A stretch of DNA of 64,000 nucleotides from the NCBI RefSeq assembly GCF_003725545.1, contig NZ_RJLN01000002.1:1-64000 (forward strand), given 5' to 3'. Under the pieces are notes generated by a model. That model saw only the letters and a list, made by a program, of their open reading frames with translations. It ran no database searches and was not told where the DNA came from. This DNA comes from Micromonospora solifontis. Its GTDB lineage: Bacteria > Actinomycetota > Actinomycetes > Mycobacteriales > Micromonosporaceae. Below, one piece after another: positions 33,944-42,181 of the stretch. How positions within the stretch are numbered: the first letter of the stretch is position 1; each line of letters starts with the position of its first letter. A program made the position numbers and the translations under genes.

Positions 33944-34072
33944 CGAGACATTGACGGATACCGCTTTCCTGTGGCAGCGTGCCAGGCGGAGCCGTCGCGC
34001 GAGCCAGCGAGTGGGAGGGGCAACTCCCGCACCGTCCGGGCGTCATCCGACATCCTCATCCCGGAGGCTCAG

Positions 34073-35167
34073 ATGTCCACCCCGCACCGCCGCCGCGCCC
34101 TGGTCGCGGCGGCCCTGCTCGCCGTCGGCACCCTCGTCGCGGCGCTGCTCAACGTCACCCTGGCCGGTCCGGCCTCGGCGCACGGATCGGTGGTCGACCC
34201 GGCGTCCCGCAACTACGGCTGCTGGCAGCGCTGGGGCGATGACTTCCAGAACCCGGCCATGGCCACCGAGGACCCGATGTGCTGGCAGGCCTGGCAGGCC
34301 GACCCGAACGCCATGTGGAACTGGAACGGCCTGTTCCGCGAGGGCGTCGCCGGCAACCACCAGGCCGCCATCCCGGACGGCCAGCTGTGCAGCGCCGGGC
34401 ACACCCAGTCCGGGCGCTACAACGCCCTCGACACCGTCGGCGCCTGGAAGACCGCGGCGGTGACCAGCAACTTCCGGATCAAGCTGTACGACCAGGCCAG
34501 CCACGGCGCGGACTACATCCGGGTGTACGTGACCAAGCAGGGCTTCGACGCGCTGACCACCCCGCTGCGCTGGAGCGACCTGGAACTGGTCGGCCAGATC
34601 GGCAACACCCCGGCCAGCCAGTGGACGCCCGAGACGCAGGGCGTGTCGATCCAGGTGCCGGCGAGCGCGCCGGGCCGCAGCGGTCGGCACATCGTCTACA
34701 CCATCTGGCAGGCCAGCCACCTGGACCAGTCGTACTACCTGTGCAGCGACGTCGACTTCGGTGGCGGCTCCACCACGCCGCCCACCACCACGCCGCCCAC
34801 CACGGCGCCGCCGACCACCGCCCCGCCCACCACGCCGCCGCCGACCACGCCGAACCCGGCCGGGGCCTGCACGGCGACCTACAAGATCATCGGCCAGTGG
34901 GGCGGCGGCTTCCAGGCCGAGGTGCAGGTGACCAACGGCGGCTCGCCGATCCGCGGCTGGTCGGTGAGCTGGAACTACGCCAACGGCCAACAGGTCACCT
35001 CGGCGTGGAACGCCACGGTCAGCACCAGCGGGACCCTGGTGACCGCCCGCAACGTCGCCTACAACGGCTCGCTCGCGCCCGGTGCCAGCACCTCGTTCGG
35101 CTTCACCGGCTCGTCCGGCGCGACGAACCCGGTGCCCGGCATCGTGTCCTGCACGACAACCGCCTGA
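34073..35167 (+). CDS. AA10 lytic polysaccharide monooxygenase with CBM2
   Basis: 364 residues from ATG 34073, with GGAGG upstream. A signal peptide (1-36) ends in ASA, exposing His37 as the mature N-terminus. His37 and His144 (in QASHGADY) form the copper histidine brace. The catalytic domain (37-230) has paired cysteines and resembles Streptomyces coelicolor LPMO10B-type enzymes, which act on cellulose and in part chitin. A Pro/Thr linker (231-262) leads to a CBM2 (about 264-360; GQWGGGFQAEVQVTN, GWSVSWNY). It should be secreted and help oxidative cellulose breakdown. The 3' flank carries a palindromic repeat shared with 56412-56465. Confidence 0.93.
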   Translation: MSTPHRRRALVAAALLAVGTLVAALLNVTLAGPASAHGSVVDPASRNYGCWQRWGDDFQNPAMATEDPMCWQAWQADPNAMWNWNGLFREGVAGNHQAAIPDGQLCSAGHTQSGRYNALDTVGAWKTAAVTSNFRIKLYDQASHGADYIRVYVTKQGFDALTTPLRWSDLELVGQIGNTPASQWTPETQGVSIQVPASAPGRSGRHIVYTIWQASHLDQSYYLCSDVDFGGGSTTPPTTTPPTTAPPTTAPPTTPPPTTPNPAGACTATYKIIGQWGGGFQAEVQVTNGGSPIRGWSVSWNYANGQQVTSAWNATVSTSGTLVTARNVAYNGSLAPGASTSFGFTGSSGATNPVPGIVSCTTTA

Positions 35168-35204
35168 CACCGCGTCCATTCCCCGGGGCCCTGCTCGACA
35201 CTGT

Positions 35205-35260
35205 GGGTGTTAAGCAGGGCCCCCGCCTCTACCGCAGGCGTTAAGAAGGGGCCCTTCCTT
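35205..35260. repeat. Convergent-end palindromic repeat, copy 1 (likely bidirectional terminator)
   Basis: The element has two palindromic modules joined by a CTCTACCG link. Its right 24 bp (35237-35260) are an exact reverse complement of 56412-56435, built around GGGCCC with GTTAAGAAGG on one side. It sits between the convergent LPMO and hemQ genes, touching the hemQ stop at 35261. Hairpins of both modules could end both transcripts. Confidence 0.75.
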
Positions 35261-35962
35261 TCAGACCAGGCAGGTGACGATGTCGGCGATCGAGCGGCGG
35301 CGGCCGGTGTAGAAGGGGATCTCCTCGCGGACGTGCCGGCGGGCCCGGGCGGCCCGCAGGTCCCGCATCAGGTCGACGATCCGGTGCAGCTCGTCGGCCT
35401 CGAAGGCGAGCATCCACTCGAAGTCGCCGAGGGCGAACGAGGCCACCGTGTTGGCCCGCACGTCGGGGTAGCCCCGGGCCATCTTCCCGTGCTCGGCCAG
35501 CATCTCGCGCCGCTCGGCGTCCGGCAGCAGGTACCACTCGTACGAGCGGACGAACGGGTAGACGCAGAGGTAGTTGCGGGCCTCCTCGCCGGCCAGGAAC
35601 GCCGGGATGTGGCTCTTGTTGAACTCGGCCGGCCGGTGCAGCGCCATCTGCGACCAGACCGGGGTGAGCGCCCGACCCAGCGTGGTCCGGCGGAACCGCA
35701 GGTAGGCGTCCTGCAGCGCGTCGCTGGAGGAGGAGTGCCACCAGATCATCAGGTCGGCGTCGGCGCGCAGCCCGGCGACGTCGTACGTGCCCCGGATCGT
35801 GACGTCCTTGCCGGCCAGCTCCGTGAAGAGGGACTCGACCTCGTCGACGACGTTCTCGCGCAGCGACGGGAGCGGGCTGGTGGCCCGGTACACCGACCAC
35901 ATGGTGTAACGGATGCTCTCGTTGAGCTCCCGCAGCCGCGCCGCGTTGGTCTGCTCGGTCAT
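35261..35962 (-). CDS. hemQ: Coproheme decarboxylase HemQ (chlorite-dismutase-like)
   Basis: 233 residues; ATG 35962 overlaps the hemY stop (ATGA). Typical actinobacterial HemQ segments are present: [32 protein letters not shown] and [34 protein letters not shown]. The Tyr in the [10 protein letters not shown] block and the His in LAEHG are the likely reactive and haem-ligand residues. HemQ converts coproheme to heme b, the last step of the coproporphyrin-dependent pathway. It closes a hemE-hemY-hemQ operon. Confidence 0.93.
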   Translation of the reverse strand: MTEQTNAARLRELNESIRYTMWSVYRATSPLPSLRENVVDEVESLFTELAGKDVTIRGTYDVAGLRADADLMIWWHSSSSDALQDAYLRFRRTTLGRALTPVWSQMALHRPAEFNKSHIPAFLAGEEARNYLCVYPFVRSYEWYLLPDAERREMLAEHGKMARGYPDVRANTVASFALGDFEWMLAFEADELHRIVDLMRDLRAARARRHVREEIPFYTGRRRSIADIVTCLV

Positions 35963-37368
35963 GCTGCCGATCCTCCCAGTGCCGTGATGATCTCTTCGGC
36001 CGCCGTCTCGCCGGAGCGGACGCAGACCGGGATGCCCACGCCGTCGTAGCCGGCCCCGGCCAGGGCCAGCGTGGGGTGGGCGGTACGCAGGGTCGCCCGG
36101 ACCGCCGCCACCCGGGCGAGGTGGCCCGGGGTGTACTGCGGCAGGGCCCCGCCCCACCGCTGCACGTGCCCGGCGACCGGGGTGGGCAGTGCGGCGCCCA
36201 GCGCCTTCGACAGCTCCCGGTGCACGGTGGCGAGCAGGTCGTCGTCGGTGAGCTGGAGGGAGGTCTCGTCGCCGTACCGGCCGACCGACGCGCGGACCAG
36301 GGCCAGCCCGTCGGGGCGGCGCAGGTGCCCCCACTTGGTGGTGAAGAAGGTGGACGCCTTGATCAGCAGCCCCTCGGTGGCCGGCACCAGGAAGCCGGAC
36401 AGCCCCGGCAGCTCCGGCTCGGGCAGGGCCATGGTGATCAGGGCGACGCTGGCGTAGTCCAGGCCGCCGACGGTGTCGGCCACCTCCGGCGCCGGACCGG
36501 CGAGCAGCCGGGCCGCCGGGCGTGCCGGCACCGCGAGCAGGACCGCGTCGACCTCGACGTGCTCGGGTTCGCGGGTCGGGCCGACGGTGAGCCGCCAGCC
36601 CGCCGGGGTGCGGTGCAGTTCGCGGACCGCGGCGTCCCGCCGGACCGCCGCGCCGCTGGTCCGCGCCGCCGCCTCGACCAGCGTGCTCAGTCCGCCGTCC
36701 AGGGTGCCGAAGACGGGCGCGCCGGTGGCGCGGGGGGCGGCGGCCTGCGCGGCGCGGACCGCGCCGACCAGGGTGTGCTCGCTCCGGGCCGCGCGGGCCA
36801 GCGCCGGCATGGTGGTGACCAGGGAGAGGTCGTCGGCCCGGCCGGCGTAGACGCCGCCGAGCATCGGGTCGACCAGCCGCTCCACCACCTGGTCGCCGAG
36901 GCGGGCCCGGACCAGCCGGCCGACCGAGGTGTCGTCGTCCGGGCCGAGCAGCGGCCGGCCGTCGTCGGTGTCGGCGTCCGCGGCCGGCTCCGCCACCGCC
37001 GCCACCTTCGCCAGATCCCCGGGTACGCCGACCAGGGTGCCGCCGGGGACCGGGCGCAGCCCGCCGTCGACCAGCAGCGCGGCCTGCCCGACCGTCGGGT
37101 GCACGATCCGCTCGGCCAGGCCGACCCGGCGGACCAGGGACACCGCGGCCGACTCCGCGCCGTTCGGGCCGCGCATCAGGAACGACTCGGCGCCGAACTC
37201 GACCGGGCCACCGGCCAGCTCGCCGGTGAGCAGCTTGCCGCCGAGCCGGCCGGACTGCTCGTACACGGTGATCTCGGTGCCCGCGGGCGCGCGGTCGCGC
37301 AACCGGACGGCGGCGGCCAGCCCGGTGATCCCACCACCGACGATCGCTACCCGCCACGGTCGCGCCAT
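35959..37368 (-). CDS. hemY: Coproporphyrinogen III oxidase (HemY/HemG type)
   Basis: 469 residues, ATG 37368 with AAGGAG upstream. The FAD-binding motif [14 protein letters not shown] (GxGxxG at residues 10-15) opens the chain, with RLGGKL about 30 residues later, and a C-terminal [20 protein letters not shown] closes the FAD fold. In actinobacteria this flavoenzyme oxidises coproporphyrinogen III to coproporphyrin III, feeding the ferrochelatase and then HemQ. It starts 3 bp after hemE and overlaps hemQ by 4 bp, so all three are coupled. Confidence 0.93.
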   Translation of the reverse strand: MARPWRVAIVGGGITGLAAAVRLRDRAPAGTEITVYEQSGRLGGKLLTGELAGGPVEFGAESFLMRGPNGAESAAVSLVRRVGLAERIVHPTVGQAALLVDGGLRPVPGGTLVGVPGDLAKVAAVAEPAADADTDDGRPLLGPDDDTSVGRLVRARLGDQVVERLVDPMLGGVYAGRADDLSLVTTMPALARAARSEHTLVGAVRAAQAAAPRATGAPVFGTLDGGLSTLVEAAARTSGAAVRRDAAVRELHRTPAGWRLTVGPTREPEHVEVDAVLLAVPARPAARLLAGPAPEVADTVGGLDYASVALITMALPEPELPGLSGFLVPATEGLLIKASTFFTTKWGHLRRPDGLALVRASVGRYGDETSLQLTDDDLLATVHRELSKALGAALPTPVAGHVQRWGGALPQYTPGHLARVAAVRATLRTAHPTLALAGAGYDGVGIPVCVRSGETAAEEIITALGGSAA

Positions 37369-37370
37369 GA

Positions 37371-38522
37371 TCAGCTCCTTGGGTCGGCCGGCCGCGCGCT
37401 GAGCTCGTGCACCAGCGCGACCACCCGGGTCAGCACATCGGGGTCGGTCTCCGGCAGCACGCCGTGACCGAGGTTGAACACGTGACCGGGGGCGGCCCGC
37501 CCCTGGTCGAGGATCCGGCGCACCTCGGCCTCCACCACCGGCCAGGGGGCGAGCAGCACGCAGGGGTCGAGGTTGCCCTGCACGGCCTTGTCCGGGCCGA
37601 TCCGGCGGGTGGCCACGTCCAGCGGGGTACGCCAGTCCACGCCGACGACGTCGGCGCCGGCCTCGCCCATCGCGCCGAGCAGCTCGGCGGTGCCCACGCC
37701 GAAGTGGATCCGGGGCACGCCCGGCGACCGCTCCGGCTCGGCGCGGCTGTCGCCGCGCGGCGACCCGGAGCGGTCGTCGGCCAGGCCGGCGAGCACGTGC
37801 GCCGAGTGCGGCAGCACGTACCGGCGGTAGTCGGCCTCGGAGAGCGCCCCCGCCCACGAGTCGAAGAGCTGCACCGCGGAGACCCCGGCGTCGATCTGCA
37901 CCCGCAGGAAGGCGAGCGTCACCTCGGCCAGCCGGCCGCAGAGCGCGTGCCACAGGTCCGGGTCGCCGTACATCAGCGCCTTGGTCTTCGCGTGGGTGCG
38001 CGACGGCCCGCCCTCGACCAGGTAGCTGGCCAGGGTGAACGGGGCGCCGGCGAAGCCGATCAGCGGGGTGGCGCCCAGCTCGGCGACGAGCTGCCGGACC
38101 GCCTCGTCCACGTAGGACACGTCGTCGCGGCTGATCGGGCGGATCCGCTCGACGTCCTCGGCGGTACGCACCGGCTCGGCGACCACCGGGCCGGTGCCAG
38201 CCACGATGTCCAGGTCGACGCCGGCGGCGGCCACCGGGACCACGATGTCGCTGAACAGGATCGCGGCGTCGACGCCGTGCCGGCGCACCGGCTGGAGGGT
38301 GATCTCGGTGACCAGCTCGGGTCGGCGGCACGACTCCAGCATCGGCACGTTGGCCCGGATCTCCCGGTATTCCGGCAGCGACCGGCCGGCCTGGCGCATG
38401 AACCAGACCGGCGTGTGCGGGCCCGGCTCGCGCCGGCAGGCGCGGACGAAGGGCGAGTCGGCCGGCCCGCCGCGGCGGGCGTCTCCGTCTCGGGCGGCAG
38501 TGCCCGTGGTGTCGGTGGTCAT
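37371..38522 (-). CDS. hemE: Uroporphyrinogen decarboxylase HemE with a 20-residue insertion
   Basis: 383 residues from ATG 38522. [16 protein letters not shown] is the conserved substrate-binding motif, followed by [26 protein letters not shown] and VGVDWRTPL. It decarboxylates uroporphyrinogen III to coproporphyrinogen III. Between GLAD and [10 protein letters not shown], where the family usually runs directly on, there are about 20 extra residues ([20 protein letters not shown]) encoded by a 60-bp near-perfect DNA palindrome at 37721-37780. The active-site regions are intact, so the enzyme is probably functional. CACGAT lies 7 nt before the ATG. Confidence 0.93.
   Translation of the reverse strand: MTTDTTGTAARDGDARRGGPADSPFVRACRREPGPHTPVWFMRQAGRSLPEYREIRANVPMLESCRRPELVTEITLQPVRRHGVDAAILFSDIVVPVAAAGVDLDIVAGTGPVVAEPVRTAEDVERIRPISRDDVSYVDEAVRQLVAELGATPLIGFAGAPFTLASYLVEGGPSRTHAKTKALMYGDPDLWHALCGRLAEVTLAFLRVQIDAGVSAVQLFDSWAGALSEADYRRYVLPHSAHVLAGLADDRSGSPRGDSRAEPERSPGVPRIHFGVGTAELLGAMGEAGADVVGVDWRTPLDVATRRIGPDKAVQGNLDPCVLLAPWPVVEAEVRRILDQGRAAPGHVFNLGHGVLPETDPDVLTRVVALVHELSARPADPRS
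37721..37780. repeat. 60-bp palindromic insertion inside hemE
   Basis: The outer arms pair over 16 positions (37721-37736 with 37765-37780, one G-T wobble; 12 bp perfect at CGACCGCTCCGG). An inner 6-bp stem pairs 37741-37746 with 37753-37758. The length is exactly 20 codons, so the frame is kept. It resembles a small palindromic mobile element inserted in a protein-coding gene. Confidence 0.7.
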
Positions 38523-38529
38523 CGCGGCA

Positions 38530-38535
38530 ATCGTG
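38530..38535 (-). promoter_or_regulatory. Putative leaderless -10 hexamer CACGAT (hemE)
   Basis: CACGAT on the - strand, 7 nt before ATG 38522, with no ribosome site between them. Confidence 0.35.
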
Positions 38536-38676
38536 CCACGCGCCCGAGGGGCGCTCGCACTCACCGTCACCTTTTGTGACGTGAAACGAAGGGCCCCGGT
38601 CGACAGCCGGCACCGCTGTCACATGATCGTGATCGGGCCCCGGCGCGCCGTCACCCGGTGCGGGCGGGCGGCGGCA

Positions 38677-38682
38677 TAGGCT
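38677..38682 (+). promoter_or_regulatory. Putative leaderless -10 hexamer TAGGCT (DUF3000 gene)
   Basis: TAGGCT then GCCGGC then ATG 38689; same spacing and spacer as the GNAT gene at 22176. Confidence 0.45.
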
Positions 38683-38688
38683 GCCGGC

Positions 38689-39261
38689 ATGGCCCCCCCG
38701 ATCGCGCTCCCGGAAACCTTCGCTCGCGCGGTCGCGGGGCTGCGCTCGGCGACCTGCCGGCCCGAGATCGTGCTGGAGGAGGTCGGCGCGCCGCAGCGGC
38801 TGGCCCCGTACGCGTTCGCGCTCTCCGCCGCGGTCCTACGGGACGACGACGAGGTGGCCACCGGGCGGCTGATCCTGCTGCACGACCCGGCCGGGCACGA
38901 GGCCTGGCAGGGCACCCTCCGGCTGGTCACCTACGTGACCGCCGAGCTGGAGGTGGACCTGGCCAGCGACCCGCTGCTGCCCGGGGTGGGCTGGACCTGG
39001 CTGACCGACGCGCTGGACGCGCAGCACGCCCGGTACCGGGCGATCGGCGGCACGGTCACCCAGACCCTCTCCACCCGGTTCGGCGAGCTGGCCGGGCCGC
39101 CCGCGGCCGGGGACATCGAGATCCGTGCCTCGTGGACCCCGCTCGGGGTCGACCTGGCACCGCACCTGCTCGGCTGGTGCACCCTGCTCGCCTCGACGGC
39201 CGGCCTGCCCCCACCCGGCGTGACCGCCCTGCCCACCCGCCGCCCCGCCGGCGCCGCCTGA
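38689..39261 (+). CDS. DUF3000 family protein
   Basis: 190 residues, ATG start. PETFARAVAGLRSATCRPEIVLEEVGAPQRLAPYAFALSA and WLTDALDAQHARYRAIGGTVTQTLSTRFGEL match the actinobacterial DUF3000 family. The gene is often found next to hemE and ribonuclease D in actinobacteria, as here. No motif points to an enzymatic role; no membrane segment. It is divergent from hemE over a 166-bp promoter region. Confidence 0.88.
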   Translation: MAPPIALPETFARAVAGLRSATCRPEIVLEEVGAPQRLAPYAFALSAAVLRDDDEVATGRLILLHDPAGHEAWQGTLRLVTYVTAELEVDLASDPLLPGVGWTWLTDALDAQHARYRAIGGTVTQTLSTRFGELAGPPAAGDIEIRASWTPLGVDLAPHLLGWCTLLASTAGLPPPGVTALPTRRPAGAA

Positions 39262-39327
39262 CCCCTACCCGCCCGGCCTGGGCCCGCCCGGCCTGGGCCC
39301 CGCCCGGCCCGCCCCCGCCCGGCGCGG

Positions 39328-39387
39328 GCGGTTTGCGGGGAACCGCTGTCTCCAGGTGCTCTGCGGCAGCAGTCTGCGGCAAACCGC
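39328..39387 (+). terminator. Inverted-repeat region after the DUF3000 gene
   Basis: GCGGTTTGC (39328-39336) is repeated inverted at 39379-39387, and an alternative small hairpin GCGGTT/AACCGC (39328-39333, 39341-39346) overlaps its left arm. A 15-bp tandem motif (CCCGCCCGGCCTGGG, twice, about 39269-39298) precedes it. The structure is a possible terminator. Confidence 0.4.
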
Positions 39388-39425
39388 GCGGGGACGGCGG
39401 GCGCCAGCCGGACGGGAAGACGCCG

Positions 39426-39456
39426 ACGGGCCGCCCCGGGAAGCGGGGCGGCCCGT
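39426..39456 (-). terminator. Hairpin terminator of the coiled-coil membrane protein gene
   Basis: A perfect 13-bp stem (39426-39438 with 39444-39456) and a 5-nt loop GGAAG lie 13 bp beyond the - strand stop. Confidence 0.75.
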
Positions 39457-39469
39457 GCCGGGTCGGTGC

Positions 39470-40300
39470 TCAGAGGTAGTTGTCGGCCTCGTCGCAGACC
39501 TTGTCCATGCCCTTGCTGGCCGCGTCGAAGCCGGCCTTGTCGCCGCGCGACGCCGCCCGCAGGGCGGTGGTCAGCTTGTCCAGGCAGCTGGCGATGACCT
39601 TCTTCTGCCGGGCCTGCTCGTCCCGGTCGTTCTTGGTGCCGGTCAGGTCCTGCTGGGTGTCGGACAGCTTGTCCTGGACCGACTGGAGGTCGGCCTTGAG
39701 CTTGTCGATCTCCTGCTGGTTGGCCGTGATGGTGCCGCTCTGCTGGCTGACCTGCTTCTCGGCCTTGTCCAGCTTGCCGTTGGTGCTGACGTAGAGGCCC
39801 GTCATCACGCCGCCGAGGATGAAGAGCAGGCCGGCGACGACGGCGAGGATCAGGGTGGTGCGCCCCTTGCCGGCGCCCGCCGCCGGTGCCCCGTACGGCG
39901 GCACCGGACCGGGCGGGCCCGACATCGGCTGGGGGCCGAACCCGGGGCCGGACACCGGCGGGGCGGACATCGGCGGGGCCGACAGCGGCTGCGGGTAGCC
40001 GGGCGCGGAGACCGGGGCGGTGCCGGGGCTGGAGACCGGGGCGGCGCCCGGCGCGTACTGGCCCGGGGCCGGAGCGGCGCCCGGGGCGTACTGGCCCGGG
40101 GATGGAGCGGTGGCCGGTGGGTACTGGCCGGGAACCGGCGGCGTGGCCTGCGGCACGGTGGGCTGCGGCATGGTCGGCTCCGGCTGGGCCGGCCCGTACT
40201 GCTGGGGTGCCGGCTGGCCGCCCCCGTACGGGCTGCCGTACACGGTGCCGCCCGGCGGCTGGGGCGGGTACCCGCCCGCGCCGGTCGGTGGCTGGGACAT
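39470..40300 (-). CDS. Proline-rich, single-pass membrane protein with coiled coil
   Basis: 276 residues, ATG 40300. Residues 1 to about 145 are a Pro/Gly/Gln/Tyr-rich cytoplasmic segment with repeated PGQY and APGAAP units. One transmembrane helix (LILAVVAGLLFILGGVMTGLYV) follows, then a coiled coil of about 80 residues (LDKAEKQVSQQSG ... VQDKLSDTQQDLTGTK) and a C-terminal helix pair with two Cys (ASCLDKLT, DKVCDEAD). The layout matches many actinobacterial envelope proteins of unknown role. It is likely co-transcribed from the protease gene upstream, 133 bp away. Confidence 0.8.
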   Translation of the reverse strand: MSQPPTGAGGYPPQPPGGTVYGSPYGGGQPAPQQYGPAQPEPTMPQPTVPQATPPVPGQYPPATAPSPGQYAPGAAPAPGQYAPGAAPVSSPGTAPVSAPGYPQPLSAPPMSAPPVSGPGFGPQPMSGPPGPVPPYGAPAAGAGKGRTTLILAVVAGLLFILGGVMTGLYVSTNGKLDKAEKQVSQQSGTITANQQEIDKLKADLQSVQDKLSDTQQDLTGTKNDRDEQARQKKVIASCLDKLTTALRAASRGDKAGFDAASKGMDKVCDEADNYL

Positions 40301-40433
40301 GTCTTCCTCCAGGTGTGCTGGTCCCCCACGGGGTGGCCCCGGAGGGGGCCGGGGTCTACGGCTCGGGCGTGGTCGGGGCCGCGCGCCGACGGTGGTGCGA
40401 TGCGGTCGAGGGGCGGACCGGCGGCGGCGCCGG

Positions 40434-41951
40434 TCAGCAGAGCGAGAAGGTGTCGCAGGCGGTCTTGATGGGCACCGCGAGGCCGATGCCCTCGGCGTCC
40501 CGCGCCTTGGCGGTGGCGATGCCGACGACCTCCTTGGACCCGTTGATCACCGGCCCGCCCGAGTTGCCGGGGTTGATCGGCGCGTCGAACTGGATGACCG
40601 GACCCGAGTCCTCCTTGCGGAACGCGCTCACCACGCCCGTGGTGACGGTGTCCTGCAGGCCGAGCGGGGCGCCGACCACCACGATCTGCTGGCCGGACTT
40701 GACCGGCGTGCTCGCCGCGACCAGCGCCTTGAACCGGGCGCTGGTGCGCAACTGGGCGATGTCCTTGTCCTTGTCGACCCGGACGATGGTCGCCTCGAAG
40801 CGCTGGTCGGACCGCTCCAGGAAGACCTTCCGTCCGCCGCCGTCGTAGACCGATTCGACCACGTGGAAGTTGGTCAGCAGCGTGGTGCCGCCGCCGGCCG
40901 GCGGCTTGCCGACCGCGAAGGCCGTGCCGGTGAAGTCGCCGGCCCGGACCCGGAACACGCTGGGCAGCACCGCACTCGCCACGGCCTCCGGGTTGAAGGC
41001 CGCCCCGGCCTGCTTCTCCAGGGCGCCCGCCCGCTGCTCCAGGCCGTCGAACCGGGTGCCGGCCGCGCCCTGGACCTCGGTCAGCCGCCGGTCGGTGGCG
41101 GCGAGCCGGTCGCCCAGCCGGTGGATCTGGTACGCCTGCACGCCGGCGACCACCGCGAGCAGCCCGGCGAGGACCAGCGCCAACACCGGCAGCCGGCGCC
41201 GCCGGGCCGCCGGATGCCCGGGCTGCGCGGGCACCGGCCCGGAGACGGGCTGCCCGGGGTACGCCACGGCGGAGGTCAACTGCCCGGGGTAGGCCGGACC
41301 GGAAACCGGCTGCCCGGGATACGCCGACCCGGAAACCGACTGCCCGGGATACGCCGACCCGGAAACCGACTGCCCGGGATACGCCGACCCGGAAAGCGGC
41401 TGGCCGGGGGCGGGGCCGGTCGGCTGGCCGGGGACGGTGGCGGTGGACTGGCCGGGGGCGGTGGCCGGCGGCCACCCGTCCTGGGCGCGGGGTGCGGTGG
41501 GCGCGCCGCCCGGACCGCCCCACTGCCCGCTGTTCGGCGTGGGCGACCAGGTGGCGCGGGGTGCCGGCACGGCAGGCTGGCCGGGACCGCCGGGCTGCCC
41601 GGCCGAAGGGCCAGCGGTGGCCGGCGACGCGGGGAAGCCGTCGGGAGCAGGCGGTGGGCCGGTGGGCGCCGGGACCGCGAAGCCTCCGGGCGCAGACGGC
41701 GGGCCGGTGGGCGCCGGGACGGGGAAGCCCTCGGGCGCAGGCGGTGGGCCCCCGGCCGGGGCGGGGAACGCGCTTCCGGCCATGGGAAAACTGGTCTGTC
41801 CGGGCACCTGGGCGTGGCCGGCCGGGCGCGCGATACGCGGCGGCAGTGGCCCCGGGCGACCGCCCGGCGACGGCTCGCCGGGCCCGTGGTCGGCCGTCTC
41901 GTCCGTGCCCTGCCCGGGCACCCCGTCGCCGGCTCCGTAACCCGCCGTCAT
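40434..41951 (-). CDS. Membrane-anchored trypsin-like serine protease (HtrA-like)
   Basis: 505 residues from ATG 41951. The first 240 residues are a Pro/Gly/Ala-rich cytoplasmic region with two internal repeats: PAPTGPP-type units of about 15 residues and five 10-residue SGSAYPGQ-type units. A transmembrane helix (LPVLALVLAGLLAVVAGVQAY) and a short coiled coil lead to a chymotrypsin-fold domain with His363 (TNFHVVES), Asp397 (KDKDIAQL) and Ser464 (PGNSGGPV). No PDZ domain is present. The C-terminus ends ACDTFSLC, a likely disulfide. The protease domain should face outside. Confidence 0.88.
   Translation of the reverse strand: MTAGYGAGDGVPGQGTDETADHGPGEPSPGGRPGPLPPRIARPAGHAQVPGQTSFPMAGSAFPAPAGGPPPAPEGFPVPAPTGPPSAPGGFAVPAPTGPPPAPDGFPASPATAGPSAGQPGGPGQPAVPAPRATWSPTPNSGQWGGPGGAPTAPRAQDGWPPATAPGQSTATVPGQPTGPAPGQPLSGSAYPGQSVSGSAYPGQSVSGSAYPGQPVSGPAYPGQLTSAVAYPGQPVSGPVPAQPGHPAARRRRLPVLALVLAGLLAVVAGVQAYQIHRLGDRLAATDRRLTEVQGAAGTRFDGLEQRAGALEKQAGAAFNPEAVASAVLPSVFRVRAGDFTGTAFAVGKPPAGGGTTLLTNFHVVESVYDGGGRKVFLERSDQRFEATIVRVDKDKDIAQLRTSARFKALVAASTPVKSGQQIVVVGAPLGLQDTVTTGVVSAFRKEDSGPVIQFDAPINPGNSGGPVINGSKEVVGIATAKARDAEGIGLAVPIKTACDTFSLC
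41251..41400 (-). repeat. Five tandem 30-bp repeats in the protease gene
   Basis: Units begin at 41251, 41281, 41311, 41341 and 41371; the last three are nearly identical. Each encodes a 10-residue unit of the type SGSAYPGQSV. Copy number is likely to vary between strains. Confidence 0.8.
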
Positions 41952-42169
41952 GGTCGCTCGTCCTCCCCCGTACCCGCCCCGCCGTGACACCGCCGCGGGA
42001 GCCCTCCGGCCCCGACGCGGCCCGAAGGACCGTACCGGTGCGAACGGGGTTTGTCTCCCCCGATGTCCGACCCTGCCACATCGACGCAAGCCGACTCTGC
42101 CACGACATCTGCCGGTCACCCCGCCGACACGCGCCCGACCGGCTGCGCACACCGGATCTCCCGGCGCAC

Positions 42170-42175
42170 TAGGGT
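42170..42175 (+). promoter_or_regulatory. Putative leaderless -10 hexamer TAGGGT (RNase D gene)
   Basis: TAGGGT exactly 6 nt before GTG 42182, which has no Shine-Dalgarno. Confidence 0.45.
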
Positions 42176-42181
42176 TGGCAG

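Noticed and set aside
41251-41400. 30-bp regularly spaced repeats, CRISPR-like at first sight
   Set aside because: Units are directly adjacent with no spacers and keep a reading frame inside the protease gene.
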